A stretch of DNA of 64,000 nucleotides from Streptosporangium pseudovulgare. GTDB lineage: Bacteria; Actinomycetota; Actinomycetes; Streptosporangiales; Streptosporangiaceae. The stretch spans positions 62,001 to 126,000 of the forward strand of contig NZ_BMQJ01000008.1 of the NCBI RefSeq assembly GCF_014648055.1. Direction: 5' to 3'. Below the pieces are notes generated by a model that was not told the DNA's origin, made no database searches, and worked only from the letters and a program-made list of their open reading frames with translations. Within the stretch, counting starts at the first letter, position 1. Each line of letters starts with the position of its first letter. A program made the translations under genes and the position numbers. Shown here piece by piece: positions 51,046 to 60,461 of the stretch.

Positions 51046-52745
51046 TAGCGGATCGTCCAGGAGCCGGGGAGCATGAGCGGGCCGTACGACGGCAGGCCCA
51101 GCTCGGCGGCGAGGTGGGAGATCGAACCCCACGACTCCAGCCGGACCCGGGACAGCGCGGCGGCCCTGTCCTCGCTCGACTCCGCCGGGCGCAGCCGCTC
51201 CAGCGGGCTCAGCCTGGGGTAGACCCGCACCGGGGCGTCGGCGGCGACGCCCGCCTTCTTCCGCGCCAGGGCGAGGGCGTCCTCCAGGCCGCCGAGCTCG
51301 TCGACGAGCCCGTGCGCGTGGGCGTCCGCGCCGGTCCAGACCCGGCCCCTGGCCAGCTCGTGGACGCGCTCGCGCGGCAGGTCACGGCCCTCGGCGGCCT
51401 TGGCCACGAAGTCGTCGTAGACCCGGTCCAGCCAGGCGTTGACCCGCGCCCACTGGGCCTCGGAGAAGGCGTTCGTCGGGGAGAACATCCCGGCGTTGGC
51501 GCCCTCACCGACCGTCTCGGAGGAGATGCCGATCTTCTCCAGCAGCCCGCCGATGACGGCCTTGCCGCCGAACACGCCGATGGAGCCGGTGAGCGTGCCC
51601 GGCTGGGCCACGATCGCGTCGGCGGCCATCGAGACCATGTAGCCGCCGGAGGCCGCGAGGTCGCCCATCGAGACCACGACCGGCTTGCCCGCCTTACGGG
51701 TCAGCACCACCTCGCGCCAGATGGCGTCGGAGGCGACGTAGGAACCGCCGGGGCTGTCCACCCGGAACACGACGGCCTTGACGTGGTCGTCGTTGCGGGC
51801 CGCGCGCAGGGCCGCGCAGACGGTGTCGGAGCCCATCGCCCCGCCGCCGCCCAGCGGGCTGCGGCCGCTGCGGCCGAGCCGTACCGCGCCGTTGCCGTGG
51901 ACCAGCGCGACGACGTCCTCGCCGGGGCGGGGCAGCTTCTTCGCGATCGGGCCACGGGCGTAGCGGGTGACGTAGAGGAGCAGGGAATCCTCACCGGCGG
52001 CCTTCTTGACCTCGTCGTAGACCTCGTCGCGGTAGGCCATCCGGTCCACCAGGCCCGCCTCGACGGCCTCGGCGCCGATGAACGGTCCCCGGTCCACCAG
52101 CTCACGGACCCTGGCGGGCTCCATCCCGCGGCCCTCGGCGATGCCCGCGACGACCTGCTCGGTGATCGACTCGGTGATCCGGCCCATCGACTCGCGGTGC
52201 GCCTCGGTCATGTGGTCCTGGGTGAAGGTGTTGGCCGCGGTCTTGTACTCGTGCCGCTGGCCGATCTGGTAGTCCACGCCGAGTTTGCCGAGCGCGCCCT
52301 TCAGGAAGCGCTGCTCGATCGCGACGCCGGTGAGCCCCACGTCGCCCGACGGCTGCAGGTAGACCCGCTCGAAGGCGGTGGCCAGGTAGTAGGGGACGGT
52401 GCCCGCGCCGAACTCGCCGAACGACTCGGCGAACGCGACCGTCAGCTTGCCCGCCTCGCGCAGCCGGGTCACGGCCTGGCGCAGCTCCTGCACCATCGCC
52501 AGTCCCAGCGGGCGGGTGCCGATCTTGACGACCAGGGCCCTGACCCGCGTGTCCGTCCGGGCGCGCTTGAGGCCGGACAGCACGTCGCTCAGCCGCGGCC
52601 TGCGCATGGACAGCACCGCGTTCAGCGGGTCGGCCGGGGGGCCGTCGAGCAGGCCCTCGGTGAGGTCGAGTTCAAGGACCAGCGGGGCGGTGCGCCGCTG
52701 CCGGAACCGGTCGACGGAATCGATGATCACCTTGGTCGCGTCCAT
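51045..52745 (-). CDS. sppA: Signal peptide peptidase SppA-like, S49 family, double-domain
   Basis: The 566-residue serine protease digests leftover signal peptides or other membrane-near peptides. It has two S49 units like E. coli SppA (618 residues). The N-terminal unit has LRQAVTRLREAGKLTVAFAE and the Lys-bearing YKTAANTFTQDHMTEAHRES (about 205-224). The C-terminal unit has the catalytic serine in VSMGDLAASGGYMVSMAADA (about 360-379), then LTGSIGVFGGK. No N-terminal signal or transmembrane helix is seen, unlike E. coli SppA. The ATG with AGGGTG upstream is chosen over a GTG nine bases earlier. Confidence 0.9.
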   Translation of the reverse strand: MDATKVIIDSVDRFRQRRTAPLVLELDLTEGLLDGPPADPLNAVLSMRRPRLSDVLSGLKRARTDTRVRALVVKIGTRPLGLAMVQELRQAVTRLREAGKLTVAFAESFGEFGAGTVPYYLATAFERVYLQPSGDVGLTGVAIEQRFLKGALGKLGVDYQIGQRHEYKTAANTFTQDHMTEAHRESMGRITESITEQVVAGIAEGRGMEPARVRELVDRGPFIGAEAVEAGLVDRMAYRDEVYDEVKKAAGEDSLLLYVTRYARGPIAKKLPRPGEDVVALVHGNGAVRLGRSGRSPLGGGGAMGSDTVCAALRAARNDDHVKAVVFRVDSPGGSYVASDAIWREVVLTRKAGKPVVVSMGDLAASGGYMVSMAADAIVAQPGTLTGSIGVFGGKAVIGGLLEKIGISSETVGEGANAGMFSPTNAFSEAQWARVNAWLDRVYDDFVAKAAEGRDLPRERVHELARGRVWTGADAHAHGLVDELGGLEDALALARKKAGVAADAPVRVYPRLSPLERLRPAESSEDRAAALSRVRLESWGSISHLAAELGLPSYGPLMLPGSWTIR

Positions 52746-52775
52746 GGCTAACACCCTAGGCGACCAAAAAGCTAC

Positions 52776-54923
52776 TTATGCGGTACCGCGGACATTCACC
52801 CCTTTCCGCAGCATCGAGGTGGACGAGGTGAGCGAGGCGCCGGTGAGCCGCCGCTTCTCCGCCGTGGCGATGACGCTCCCGACCGTGGCCTTCGCGCTCC
52901 CCGTCTTCTCCGCCGAGCCCGTACGGCCGGCCTTCGCGGTGAGGCCGGCCGTGCCGTGCGCCCAGTTCAGCCAGGCGGCCAGCAGTTCGCTGTCCAGCGC
53001 GGCCCGCGCCGTCCGCTTGGCCGGGCGCAGCACCCGGTAGGCCGTGCCGAGCGTGGAGGCGCGGGTGACCTCGGGGAAGACCGCGCTCGCCTTGGAGACG
53101 AGCCGCAGGTAGCAGCCGAGCGTCCCGTCGCTCAGCACGCCCCTGCCCCGGGTCATCTCGACGGCCCACTGCTCCGCGGTCAGGCGCTTGCCGCCCTTGC
53201 CCCGGGTGCAGACGGCGGGCGCGGACGCCGGGGACCCGGTAGGCGGGACGGTGACGGGCGCGGCGGTGACCGTCACGGTGACCGTCACCGTCGGCAGCGG
53301 GACGGGCTCCGGCTCGGCGGGCGCCGGGGTGTCCTGCGGGTCCGGGGCAGGCCCTGAGCTGGGGTCCGGGACGGGGGCGTCCTGGTCGCCGGGCGCGGAG
53401 CCGTCACCCGAACCGTCACCCGAGCCGTCGCCGGGCCCCGGCTCCTGGGTGGCCGGCGGGCCGGGCGCCTGACCGGTCAGCGCGCCGTACACGTCGAGAC
53501 GCGGGGTGGTGACCCCGCCGTAGACGATCGGGCGGCCCGCCGCGGTCAGCCTGCCGACGAGCGCGTCGGGGGAGGCGCCGGCGGACTTCTGCGCCAGCGC
53601 CGCCAGCGCGCCCGTGACGTGCGGGGCCGCCATCGAGGTGCCGCTGTAGACCGCGGTGCCGCCGCCGGGCACCGCGGAGTCGATCTCAAGGCCCGGCGCG
53701 AAGAGATCCAGTGTCGGGCCGTGGTTGGACCAGGAGGGCACCCGGTCGTCGCCGCCCACCGCGCCCACGGTCACCGCGCTGGAGACGCAGGCCGGCGCGC
53801 CGCCGCCCGCCACGCCCTCGTTCCCCGCGGCGGCGACGGTGACGACGCCCCGGGCGCGCAGCGCGTCGATCCGCTGCTTCAGCGGGCCGATCTCGGGCGC
53901 ACCGTCGCACGCCCCATCGTAGAAACCGCCGCCGAGGCTGAGGTTCACCGCGACCAGGCCGGGCCGGGAGGTGTCCTTCAGCTTGATGAGGTGGTCGAGG
54001 GCGAGCAGGATCGTGGACTCGTAGGCGCCCACGCACGCCTCCTCGACGACGCACTCCTCGACGCCGTCGAACCGGCTGAAGACCTGGAGCGCCACGATGT
54101 CGGCGCCCGGCGCGACCGCGTGCGCGATGCCCGCGACATGGGTGCCGTGGTCGCACAGGTTGGCGGCGCCGCTCACGCACGCCGCCGTCTTCGCGTCGGC
54201 CGCGCCCGGACCGGTCTGCGTGTCCTGGCCGCCGGGGCACAGGGACTTCGCGCCGTCGCCGGTCGCGGAGAAGCACGCCTCGTCCACGACCTTCCCGTTC
54301 AGCGCGGGATGGCCGGCGTCGATCCCGGTGTCCACCACCGCGATCGTCCGGCCCTCACCGGTCGCGCCCTCCGCGATGGCCCGGTCGGCCCCGATCAGCG
54401 TCAGCCCGGAGGACAGCGAGGCGGCGGAGTAGGCGCGGTCGCGCCGGACCGACACCACCCGGGGGTCGGCGGCCAGCTTCTCCAGGGCCTCGCCGGTGCC
54501 CTCGACCACCAGGAAGGAGGTGTCCGGCGGCTGCAGCACGACCTCGGTGCCGGGCAGCGTCCGCGCCTCGCCGGCCACCGGCGCGGTCTCGGCGGGCGCG
54601 GTCACCTCGACGATGACCCGGCCGCCGTTTTCGCCACCGTCCTCGTCGCCGCCGAGCCCGGCCTCCAGCTTCGGCCGCTCCGCAGGTGGCGTCTCCTGTA
54701 CGGCGGGCGGGTTTTGCACGCCCGGCGGATCCTGTGCGGCAGGCGTCCCCTCGGGCGGGGCCGTACCGGTGGCGGCCTGAGCCGGGGCCGTACCGGCGGT
54801 GTCCGTGACCGGGGGCGCGACGGCGGGCGGAGGTGGGACGGGCGGGGAGTCGGCGGCGAGCGCGGGCGCGGCCGGGGTGATGGTGAGCATGATCGCCATG
54901 GCCACGAGAGCGCGAAGTCGCAC
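52776..54923 (-). CDS. Secreted S8 subtilisin-like protease with Pro-rich linkers
   Basis: The 715-residue subtilase has a signal peptide (about 1-24, ending ALA-AD) and a Pro/Ala-rich segment to about 100. An I9-like prodomain follows (about 102-165, VIVEV to SVRRDRAY). The catalytic domain has Asp198 (IAVVDTGID), His259 (CDHGTHVAGI), Asn368 (AAGNEG) and Ser430 (YSGTSMAAPHVTGALAAL). A second Pro/Asp/Gly linker (about 490-560) has a VTVTVTVTAAPVTV run. A C-terminal domain of unknown role (about 570-715) contains one Cys pair (CTRGKGGK, LGCYLR). The GTG start has GGAGGAC upstream. Several cysteine pairs in the catalytic domain suit an extracellular enzyme. Confidence 0.9.
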   Translation of the reverse strand: MRLRALVAMAIMLTITPAAPALAADSPPVPPPPAVAPPVTDTAGTAPAQAATGTAPPEGTPAAQDPPGVQNPPAVQETPPAERPKLEAGLGGDEDGGENGGRVIVEVTAPAETAPVAGEARTLPGTEVVLQPPDTSFLVVEGTGEALEKLAADPRVVSVRRDRAYSAASLSSGLTLIGADRAIAEGATGEGRTIAVVDTGIDAGHPALNGKVVDEACFSATGDGAKSLCPGGQDTQTGPGAADAKTAACVSGAANLCDHGTHVAGIAHAVAPGADIVALQVFSRFDGVEECVVEEACVGAYESTILLALDHLIKLKDTSRPGLVAVNLSLGGGFYDGACDGAPEIGPLKQRIDALRARGVVTVAAAGNEGVAGGGAPACVSSAVTVGAVGGDDRVPSWSNHGPTLDLFAPGLEIDSAVPGGGTAVYSGTSMAAPHVTGALAALAQKSAGASPDALVGRLTAAGRPIVYGGVTTPRLDVYGALTGQAPGPPATQEPGPGDGSGDGSGDGSAPGDQDAPVPDPSSGPAPDPQDTPAPAEPEPVPLPTVTVTVTVTAAPVTVPPTGSPASAPAVCTRGKGGKRLTAEQWAVEMTRGRGVLSDGTLGCYLRLVSKASAVFPEVTRASTLGTAYRVLRPAKRTARAALDSELLAAWLNWAHGTAGLTAKAGRTGSAEKTGSAKATVGSVIATAEKRRLTGASLTSSTSMLRKGVNVRGTA

Positions 54924-55244
54924 ACGTCCTCCGGGGGATGAAACGGGCGATTCGGAGTCTAGGGAGCGTCTCGCCTCCGGTGAATACCTTCGCGGCGGAT
55001 TTCCGGATCTTCCCAGGTCGCGTTCAGAAGCGGGCGGTCCCGGGCGTGGGACGGCGTGGGAGGAGGTCCGGGTCGGGAGCGGCGCGGGGTTCCCGAACGT
55101 GAGATGTCGCGGGATTCCCGAGGGTGAGACGGCGTGGGAGCCCTGAGCGTGGGATGGCGCACGGGCCGGGGCAAGGGACGGCGCGGGAGCCCGGGGCGTC
55201 CGGTTGATCATTTATGGAAGCATGTACTAATCTGCTTTCTCATT
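54924..55244. other. Intergenic region with imperfect GC-rich repeats and MarR promoter
   Basis: No gene is visible in these 321 bp. Imperfect copies of a GCGTGGGACGGCGTGGGAG-like unit recur at about 55044, 55123, 55147 and 55172. Before the MarR gene, TACTAA (55225-55230) is a -10 candidate. It lies 14 bp before the ATG with no ribosome site, so the MarR mRNA has little or no leader. Confidence 0.5.
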
Positions 55245-55808
55245 ATGAACGACGTACGTAATTTCGAGGTCGATCCAGCCGGTTTCCACTACGACCCCCG
55301 GGTCAGGGCCACCATGGCCCGGTTCGTCACCGACGGCGGTGATCCGCTCGCCTTCGAGGCGGCCGCGGCCGTCCGCACCGCCCACCGCGCCGTCGAGCGC
55401 ATGCGCTCCCACGGCTCCGAGGGCCGGGGGCTCAGCGCGGGCGCGCTCGACGTGCTGATCCGCCTGGACGGCGAGGAGCGAGGACTCAGCATCGGTGAGC
55501 TCGCCCGAGCCGCCGGGGTCAGCTCGCGCAACGTCACCGGGCTGGTGGACACGCTGGAACGCGACGGCCTGGTCCGCCGGGTCCCCGACGAGGCGGACCG
55601 GCGTTCGGTCCTCGCCGAGATCACGCCCGCCGGACGGGCCTGGCTGGACGCCTTCCGTAAGCCCACGCAGGCGGCCATGCGGGCGATGTTCCGCGGATTC
55701 ACGCCCGAGGAGCTGGTCGTCTTCCGCGACCTCTGCCTGCGGCTGGCCGACAACCAGATCCGGCTCTCCGCCCACCTCCGCCAGAACGGACAGCGCGATG
55801 ACCACTGA
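55245..55808 (+). CDS. MarR-family regulator
   Basis: The 187-residue winged-helix regulator has the recognition region LSIGELARAAGVSSRNVTGL (about 77-96) and the wing VDTLERDGLVRRVPDEADRR. It is a little longer than the usual 150 residues at the N-terminus. The ATG is chosen because the upstream in-frame part is unlike the family. It overlaps the SnoaL-like gene by 11 bp, so the two are co-translated, and that protein may supply or remove the ligand. No clear operator palindrome is seen. Confidence 0.87.
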   Translation: MNDVRNFEVDPAGFHYDPRVRATMARFVTDGGDPLAFEAAAAVRTAHRAVERMRSHGSEGRGLSAGALDVLIRLDGEERGLSIGELARAAGVSSRNVTGLVDTLERDGLVRRVPDEADRRSVLAEITPAGRAWLDAFRKPTQAAMRAMFRGFTPEELVVFRDLCLRLADNQIRLSAHLRQNGQRDDH

Positions 55809-56229
55809 CAGGGGTGACGCGGGTGAGCACCTCCCGACGAGGCCCGGCCCGATCCCTGACACCCCGGAGCGGACCCGCCACGCCGTGCGGGGCTACCACG
55901 AGGCGCGCTTCCGCGGCGACGCGACCGCGGCGGCGGCGTACCTCGGCGAGCCGTTCCGTTTCCAGAGCCCGTTCATCACCTCCGACGACCGCACGGAGCA
56001 CCTGGCCACGCTGCCGGGGTTCGTGTCGATCGTGACGGGAGTCGACCTGATCAGCGAGCTGTACGGCGAGGCGGAGGCGACGCTCGTGTACGACGTGCAT
56101 ACCGCGACGCCGGCCGGCACCCAGCGCACGGCCGAGCACTTCCGCCTCGACGGCGGCGTGATCACCTCGATCACGCTGGTGTTCGACACCGCGCCCTGGC
56201 AGCCGATGAGGGAGTGGATAGAGCCCTGA
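55798..56229 (+). CDS. SnoaL/NTF2-like protein
   Basis: The 143-residue protein has the cone-shaped NTF2 fold pattern: a first helix with VRGYHEARFRGDATAAAAYL (about 29-48), FRFQSPFITSDDRTEHLATL, then strands TLVYDVHTATPAGTQRTAEH and FRLDGGVITSITLVFD. Family members include polyketide cyclases, dehydratases and ligand-binding proteins. The function here is unknown. It starts inside the MarR gene and is surely its operon partner. Confidence 0.8.
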   Translation: MTTDRGDAGEHLPTRPGPIPDTPERTRHAVRGYHEARFRGDATAAAAYLGEPFRFQSPFITSDDRTEHLATLPGFVSIVTGVDLISELYGEAEATLVYDVHTATPAGTQRTAEHFRLDGGVITSITLVFDTAPWQPMREWIEP

Positions 56230-56411
56230 CGGGACACCGCCGCGCCGCGCGGCGGAGAGAAAGCGGACGGTGCCCGGACAGGGCGCAGCCGCGCGGTGGA
56301 ACGGCCACCGCGTGGCGCGTCGGCGGTGAAACCCTCCCCAGCTCATCTCGCCCAAGCCCTACGTGTTCCTGTGAAGAAAGGAAAGAAACCAGCGAACCAC
56401 CCTTTGGGTCT

Positions 56412-57014
56412 TTATTTTTCCCAGGACCCGTCGGGGATGCTATAGAAAGTGCGGGTCGACGCCCACCATTCCCGGTCGGCGAAGCGACCCGTGATGCGAC
56501 CCATCATGCAGAAGAAGAGATGCACGTCCCAATGAGTGCCCGTCCTGCCGAGTTCCAGGCCCGCTGTGTAGGGCAGGTAGTCGGCGAGGTCCATGGGGCC
56601 GCCTTCAACCAATGGCGGGGAGATGTCACCGAGTTGCTCTCCGTCGTAGTTCAGGTACAACGGCTCGAGTCCTTCGCCCACTTCTCCTGCGTAGCAGATC
56701 TCGAAGACGCGTCGCTTTCCCAGATTGCGTATCGCGGGGTGGAACGAGTACATGCCGAAGGCGAACATGTGTGTCCAGCCGGATGTGTGCGGCCCCATCC
56801 AGATGGCCTTGTGCGGCAGGCCTTCGTAAGTCTCAAAAACGGTTTTCAGGTCGCACTCCAGGCGCGAGCCCGGATCCACCTCAAGCAGTCGGGCAAGCTC
56901 TTCTTGATCACTGCTCTCTATCCAGAGGGCGTGGAATCCCTGGTCGAGCCAGTGGCCGTACTCGGCCAGCAAGGCCCATTGATTCGCTTCGGGAAGCGCC
57001 TGTTTCGTATTCAT
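56412..57014 (-). CDS. Putative immunity protein, DUF6461-like
   Basis: The 200-residue protein has no clear catalytic motif. Its layout (QGFHALWIESSDQEELARLL near residue 25, GWTHMFAFGMYSFHP near 80, then strands and an acidic C-terminus) parallels the DUF6461 protein at 57603-58253. The region is less GC-rich than its surroundings. It directly follows a broken NucA/NucB toxin domain on the same strand, the place where an immunity gene would sit. Family identity is an inference. The ATG has only a weak GAGA site. Confidence 0.55.
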   Translation of the reverse strand: MNTKQALPEANQWALLAEYGHWLDQGFHALWIESSDQEELARLLEVDPGSRLECDLKTVFETYEGLPHKAIWMGPHTSGWTHMFAFGMYSFHPAIRNLGKRRVFEICYAGEVGEGLEPLYLNYDGEQLGDISPPLVEGGPMDLADYLPYTAGLELGRTGTHWDVHLFFCMMGRITGRFADREWWASTRTFYSIPDGSWEK

Positions 57015-57094
57015 CGTTCTCTGTGTTCTTGTATCTGATGGGGGGCGGGGCTGCGCTCGGCGGCCCCACATTAATGGCCGTTAATCCACGATCT

Positions 57095-57559
57095 TCACCA
57101 GAACGGGCTGTCGCTAACCTTGGTGATGGTTTTTGTCGGATCATAGGTGAGGAGTCGGCAATGGCCATAGAATGCCTTGAGCGCGGCTCCATGCAGTATA
57201 TTATGGCTCTTCCGGACGCCCTGGACGGATCAGTTCATCTTGTCCTTGGCGACTCCTTCCTGAGTGGAGGCGAAGGGATATTCATCACACTGCGTATCCG
57301 TGTAGCCGTATTTTTTGTAAATATCCCAGGTGCAGTACTTGCAGTAATTCAAGCCGTAGTTCTTGGCGCCAGGTCTTCCCAGGGTGAAGTTGTCCTCGGG
57401 TACCGAGAACGGATGTCCGGAGAAGATGGCCCGATCGTCTTCGCAGCCCGTGTCGGTGCCCCTCCACAGGGAGGCTTTTTCATCCTGATGGCCTGGTGCG
57501 ACAAGCCTGCGGAGAACGGCACCGTGGAGCCCGCAGGAGCTTGCAGCGGAGTGGTCCAT
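57095..57559 (-). pseudogene. Broken NucA/NucB nuclease domain of a polymorphic toxin
   Basis: Reading from 57559 gives NYGLNYCKYCTWDIYKKYGY and then TQCDEYPFASTQEG, the hallmark of NucA/NucB-type deoxyribonuclease toxins. A TGA at 57230-57232 interrupts the frame after KDKMN. Beyond it the same frame continues for 44 codons with SVQGVRKSHNILHG and LKAFYGHCRLLTYDP, ending DSPFW, as expected for the end of the domain. The frame also opens behind a TAG just upstream, so the toxin's scaffold is missing. It is a decayed toxin tip. A sequencing error at the stop is the alternative. Confidence 0.7.
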
Positions 57560-57602
57560 CGTCTACGGCCGACTCGCGGGGGTCGCGGACTGTGGGTTCG
57601 GC

Positions 57603-58253
57603 TCACCTCGGGTCAGGAACGGCTCCGCACAGGTAGGTGGCCTCCTCCAGCAGCTGCGGCGTCATCGTGATCCCGGTGAGGCGCTCGGCCAGGAGGAACG
57701 CCGGCCCTTCGTTGGGGTCGGTGTGTGGAGGGTAGACGGAGTCGATCCGCTCCATGGTCTCTGCGAGTTCGTCCGGCATCTCCTCTGAGTAGCCTTCCCA
57801 GTGCGGGAACTCGCGCTGGATCTTTCCGTCTTCGATCCAGTGGGAATAGCCGTCCTGGTACTGGAACTCGAACCGGATCTTTCCGTCTTCGATCCAGTGG
57901 AAGTAGTCCATGCACTTGATGTCGAGGTAGAAGTGGGAGACGAGGCGGGTGCCCGCCGACAGCGGCACGGTGATCTCGTCGGTGACGCCGAGCCTGCCGT
58001 TGGCCTCGACGATGAGTACCCAGTCGCCTACAGCCGTGACGCCGAAGAACATGCTCTTCCCGTCGTAGCCGGAGTAGGCGGTACTCGTCAGCTCATCAAG
58101 CGTCATGTGAGAGCAGTCTTCGACCCGGACGCCGAGCCGGGTCACCAGTTCCTCAGGTGTCAGGCCGCGGACGTAGGTGAAGCAGTAGGCACCCCCCAGA
58201 TCGGGGAGGTGCTCGGAGGGGAACCGGGAGTAGTCGTCAGGGGACGCGATCAC
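57603..58253 (-). CDS. DUF6461-family putative immunity protein with internal duplication
   Basis: The 216-residue protein starts with GGAYCFTYVRGLTPEELVTR (about 17-36), the recognisable DUF6461 pattern. MFFGVTAVGDWVLIVEANGR follows at about 63-82. Members occur beside polymorphic toxins in actinomycetes. Two adjacent 19-residue copies, each with HWIEDGKI and an EF.....GYS tail (about 120-157), come from a 57-bp in-frame duplication. The GTG start has GACGGG upstream and overlaps a short upstream frame. It precedes the broken nuclease domain on the same strand. Confidence 0.72.
   Translation of the reverse strand: MIASPDDYSRFPSEHLPDLGGAYCFTYVRGLTPEELVTRLGVRVEDCSHMTLDELTSTAYSGYDGKSMFFGVTAVGDWVLIVEANGRLGVTDEITVPLSAGTRLVSHFYLDIKCMDYFHWIEDGKIRFEFQYQDGYSHWIEDGKIQREFPHWEGYSEEMPDELAETMERIDSVYPPHTDPNEGPAFLLAERLTGITMTPQLLEEATYLCGAVPDPR
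57818..57900. repeat. 57-bp in-frame tandem duplication inside the DUF6461 gene
   Basis: A 26-bp identical segment (GGATCTTTCCGTCTTCGATC and six more bases) occurs at 57818-57843 and 57875-57900, exactly 57 bp apart. The offset is 19 codons, so the frame is kept. The near-identity suggests a recent event. Confidence 0.88.
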
Positions 58254-58296
58254 CCCGTCATGCTCGCAGCGCCCACCGACACAATGAACCTTTTCC

Positions 58297-58545
58297 TCAT
58301 TGAGCGATCCGGTGGTTCTGAAGGACGGCGATGGCCTTGGCGTCCTGCAGCAGGGTCGGTCGCACCTGGGTGAGTGCCTTGCCGTCCTTGCCTGTGACGG
58401 TGGGCTGGCCTGCGGCGTTCTTGCCGAAGGCGAGGCCCGGGGGCAGTTCCACCGGCACGCTGAAGGAGGCCGGACCGGCAGGCCGTTCGGTGATGACGAC
58501 CTGCTGCCGGAATCGAGCGCGGCGCGGGATGAGGACATGGCTCGA
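58297..58545 (-). pseudogene. Fragment of an Rhs/polymorphic-toxin-like scaffold
   Basis: One minus-strand frame ending at a TGA (58297-58299) reads RQQVVITERPAGPASFSVPV, ELPPGLAFGKNAAGQPTV and KDGKALTQVRPTLLQDAKAI. This style (beta-rich, ERPAGPASF) resembles the N-terminal part of actinobacterial Rhs-type toxins. No start codon or ribosome site precedes it and only about 70-80 codons remain, so it is best read as a gene remnant. Identification is tentative. Confidence 0.4.
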
Positions 58546-58589
58546 CCCCCCGCGGCCTTGAGCGCACGGAGGGCCGAGCGAGCGAAACT

Positions 58590-60215
<1,626 letters not shown>

Positions 60216-60254
60216 GGGTCGCTCCAGGTCAGAGAGTTCCTAGCCCCCGTACAT

Positions 60255-60271
60255 ATAGGAAAGTTTCCTAT
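60255..60271. promoter_or_regulatory. Palindromic operator of the chitinase gene
   Basis: ATAGGAAAGTTTCCTAT has 8-bp perfect arms around a single central base and lies 40 bp upstream of the TTG start, inside an AT-rich promoter-like stretch. It contains GAAASTTTC, the core of several actinobacterial polysaccharide-utilisation operators. The regulator is unknown. Confidence 0.65.
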
Positions 60272-60365
60272 TGATTAACTGAGCGTAGGTTCCCGTTGTC
60301 CCGGGGTCAATGCCTTGTTCGCGGCCGTGTGGTCGGCCGCGGCCGGCCGGGGCGGCCCGGAAACG

Positions 60366-60406
60366 GCGAACGGGCCGGCCACAACACGTGTGACCGGCCC
60401 GTTCGC
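60366..60406. terminator. Hairpin between glgB and the chitinase promoter
   Basis: Thirteen-base perfect arms GCGAACGGGCCGG (60366-60378) and CCGGCCCGTTCGC (60394-60406) flank a 15-base loop containing ACACGTGT. It lies 56 bp past the glgB stop and should end that transcript before the chitinase promoter. Confidence 0.7.
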
Positions 60407-60461
60407 GGCGCGGCGCGGCGGCCGGGCCGCCGGAGGGTGGTGAGAAGGAAGTCGGAAAAAC

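Noticed and set aside
60255-60271. DasR operator for the chitinase
   Set aside because: The palindrome does not resemble the DasR consensus (ACTGGTCTAGACCAGT type).
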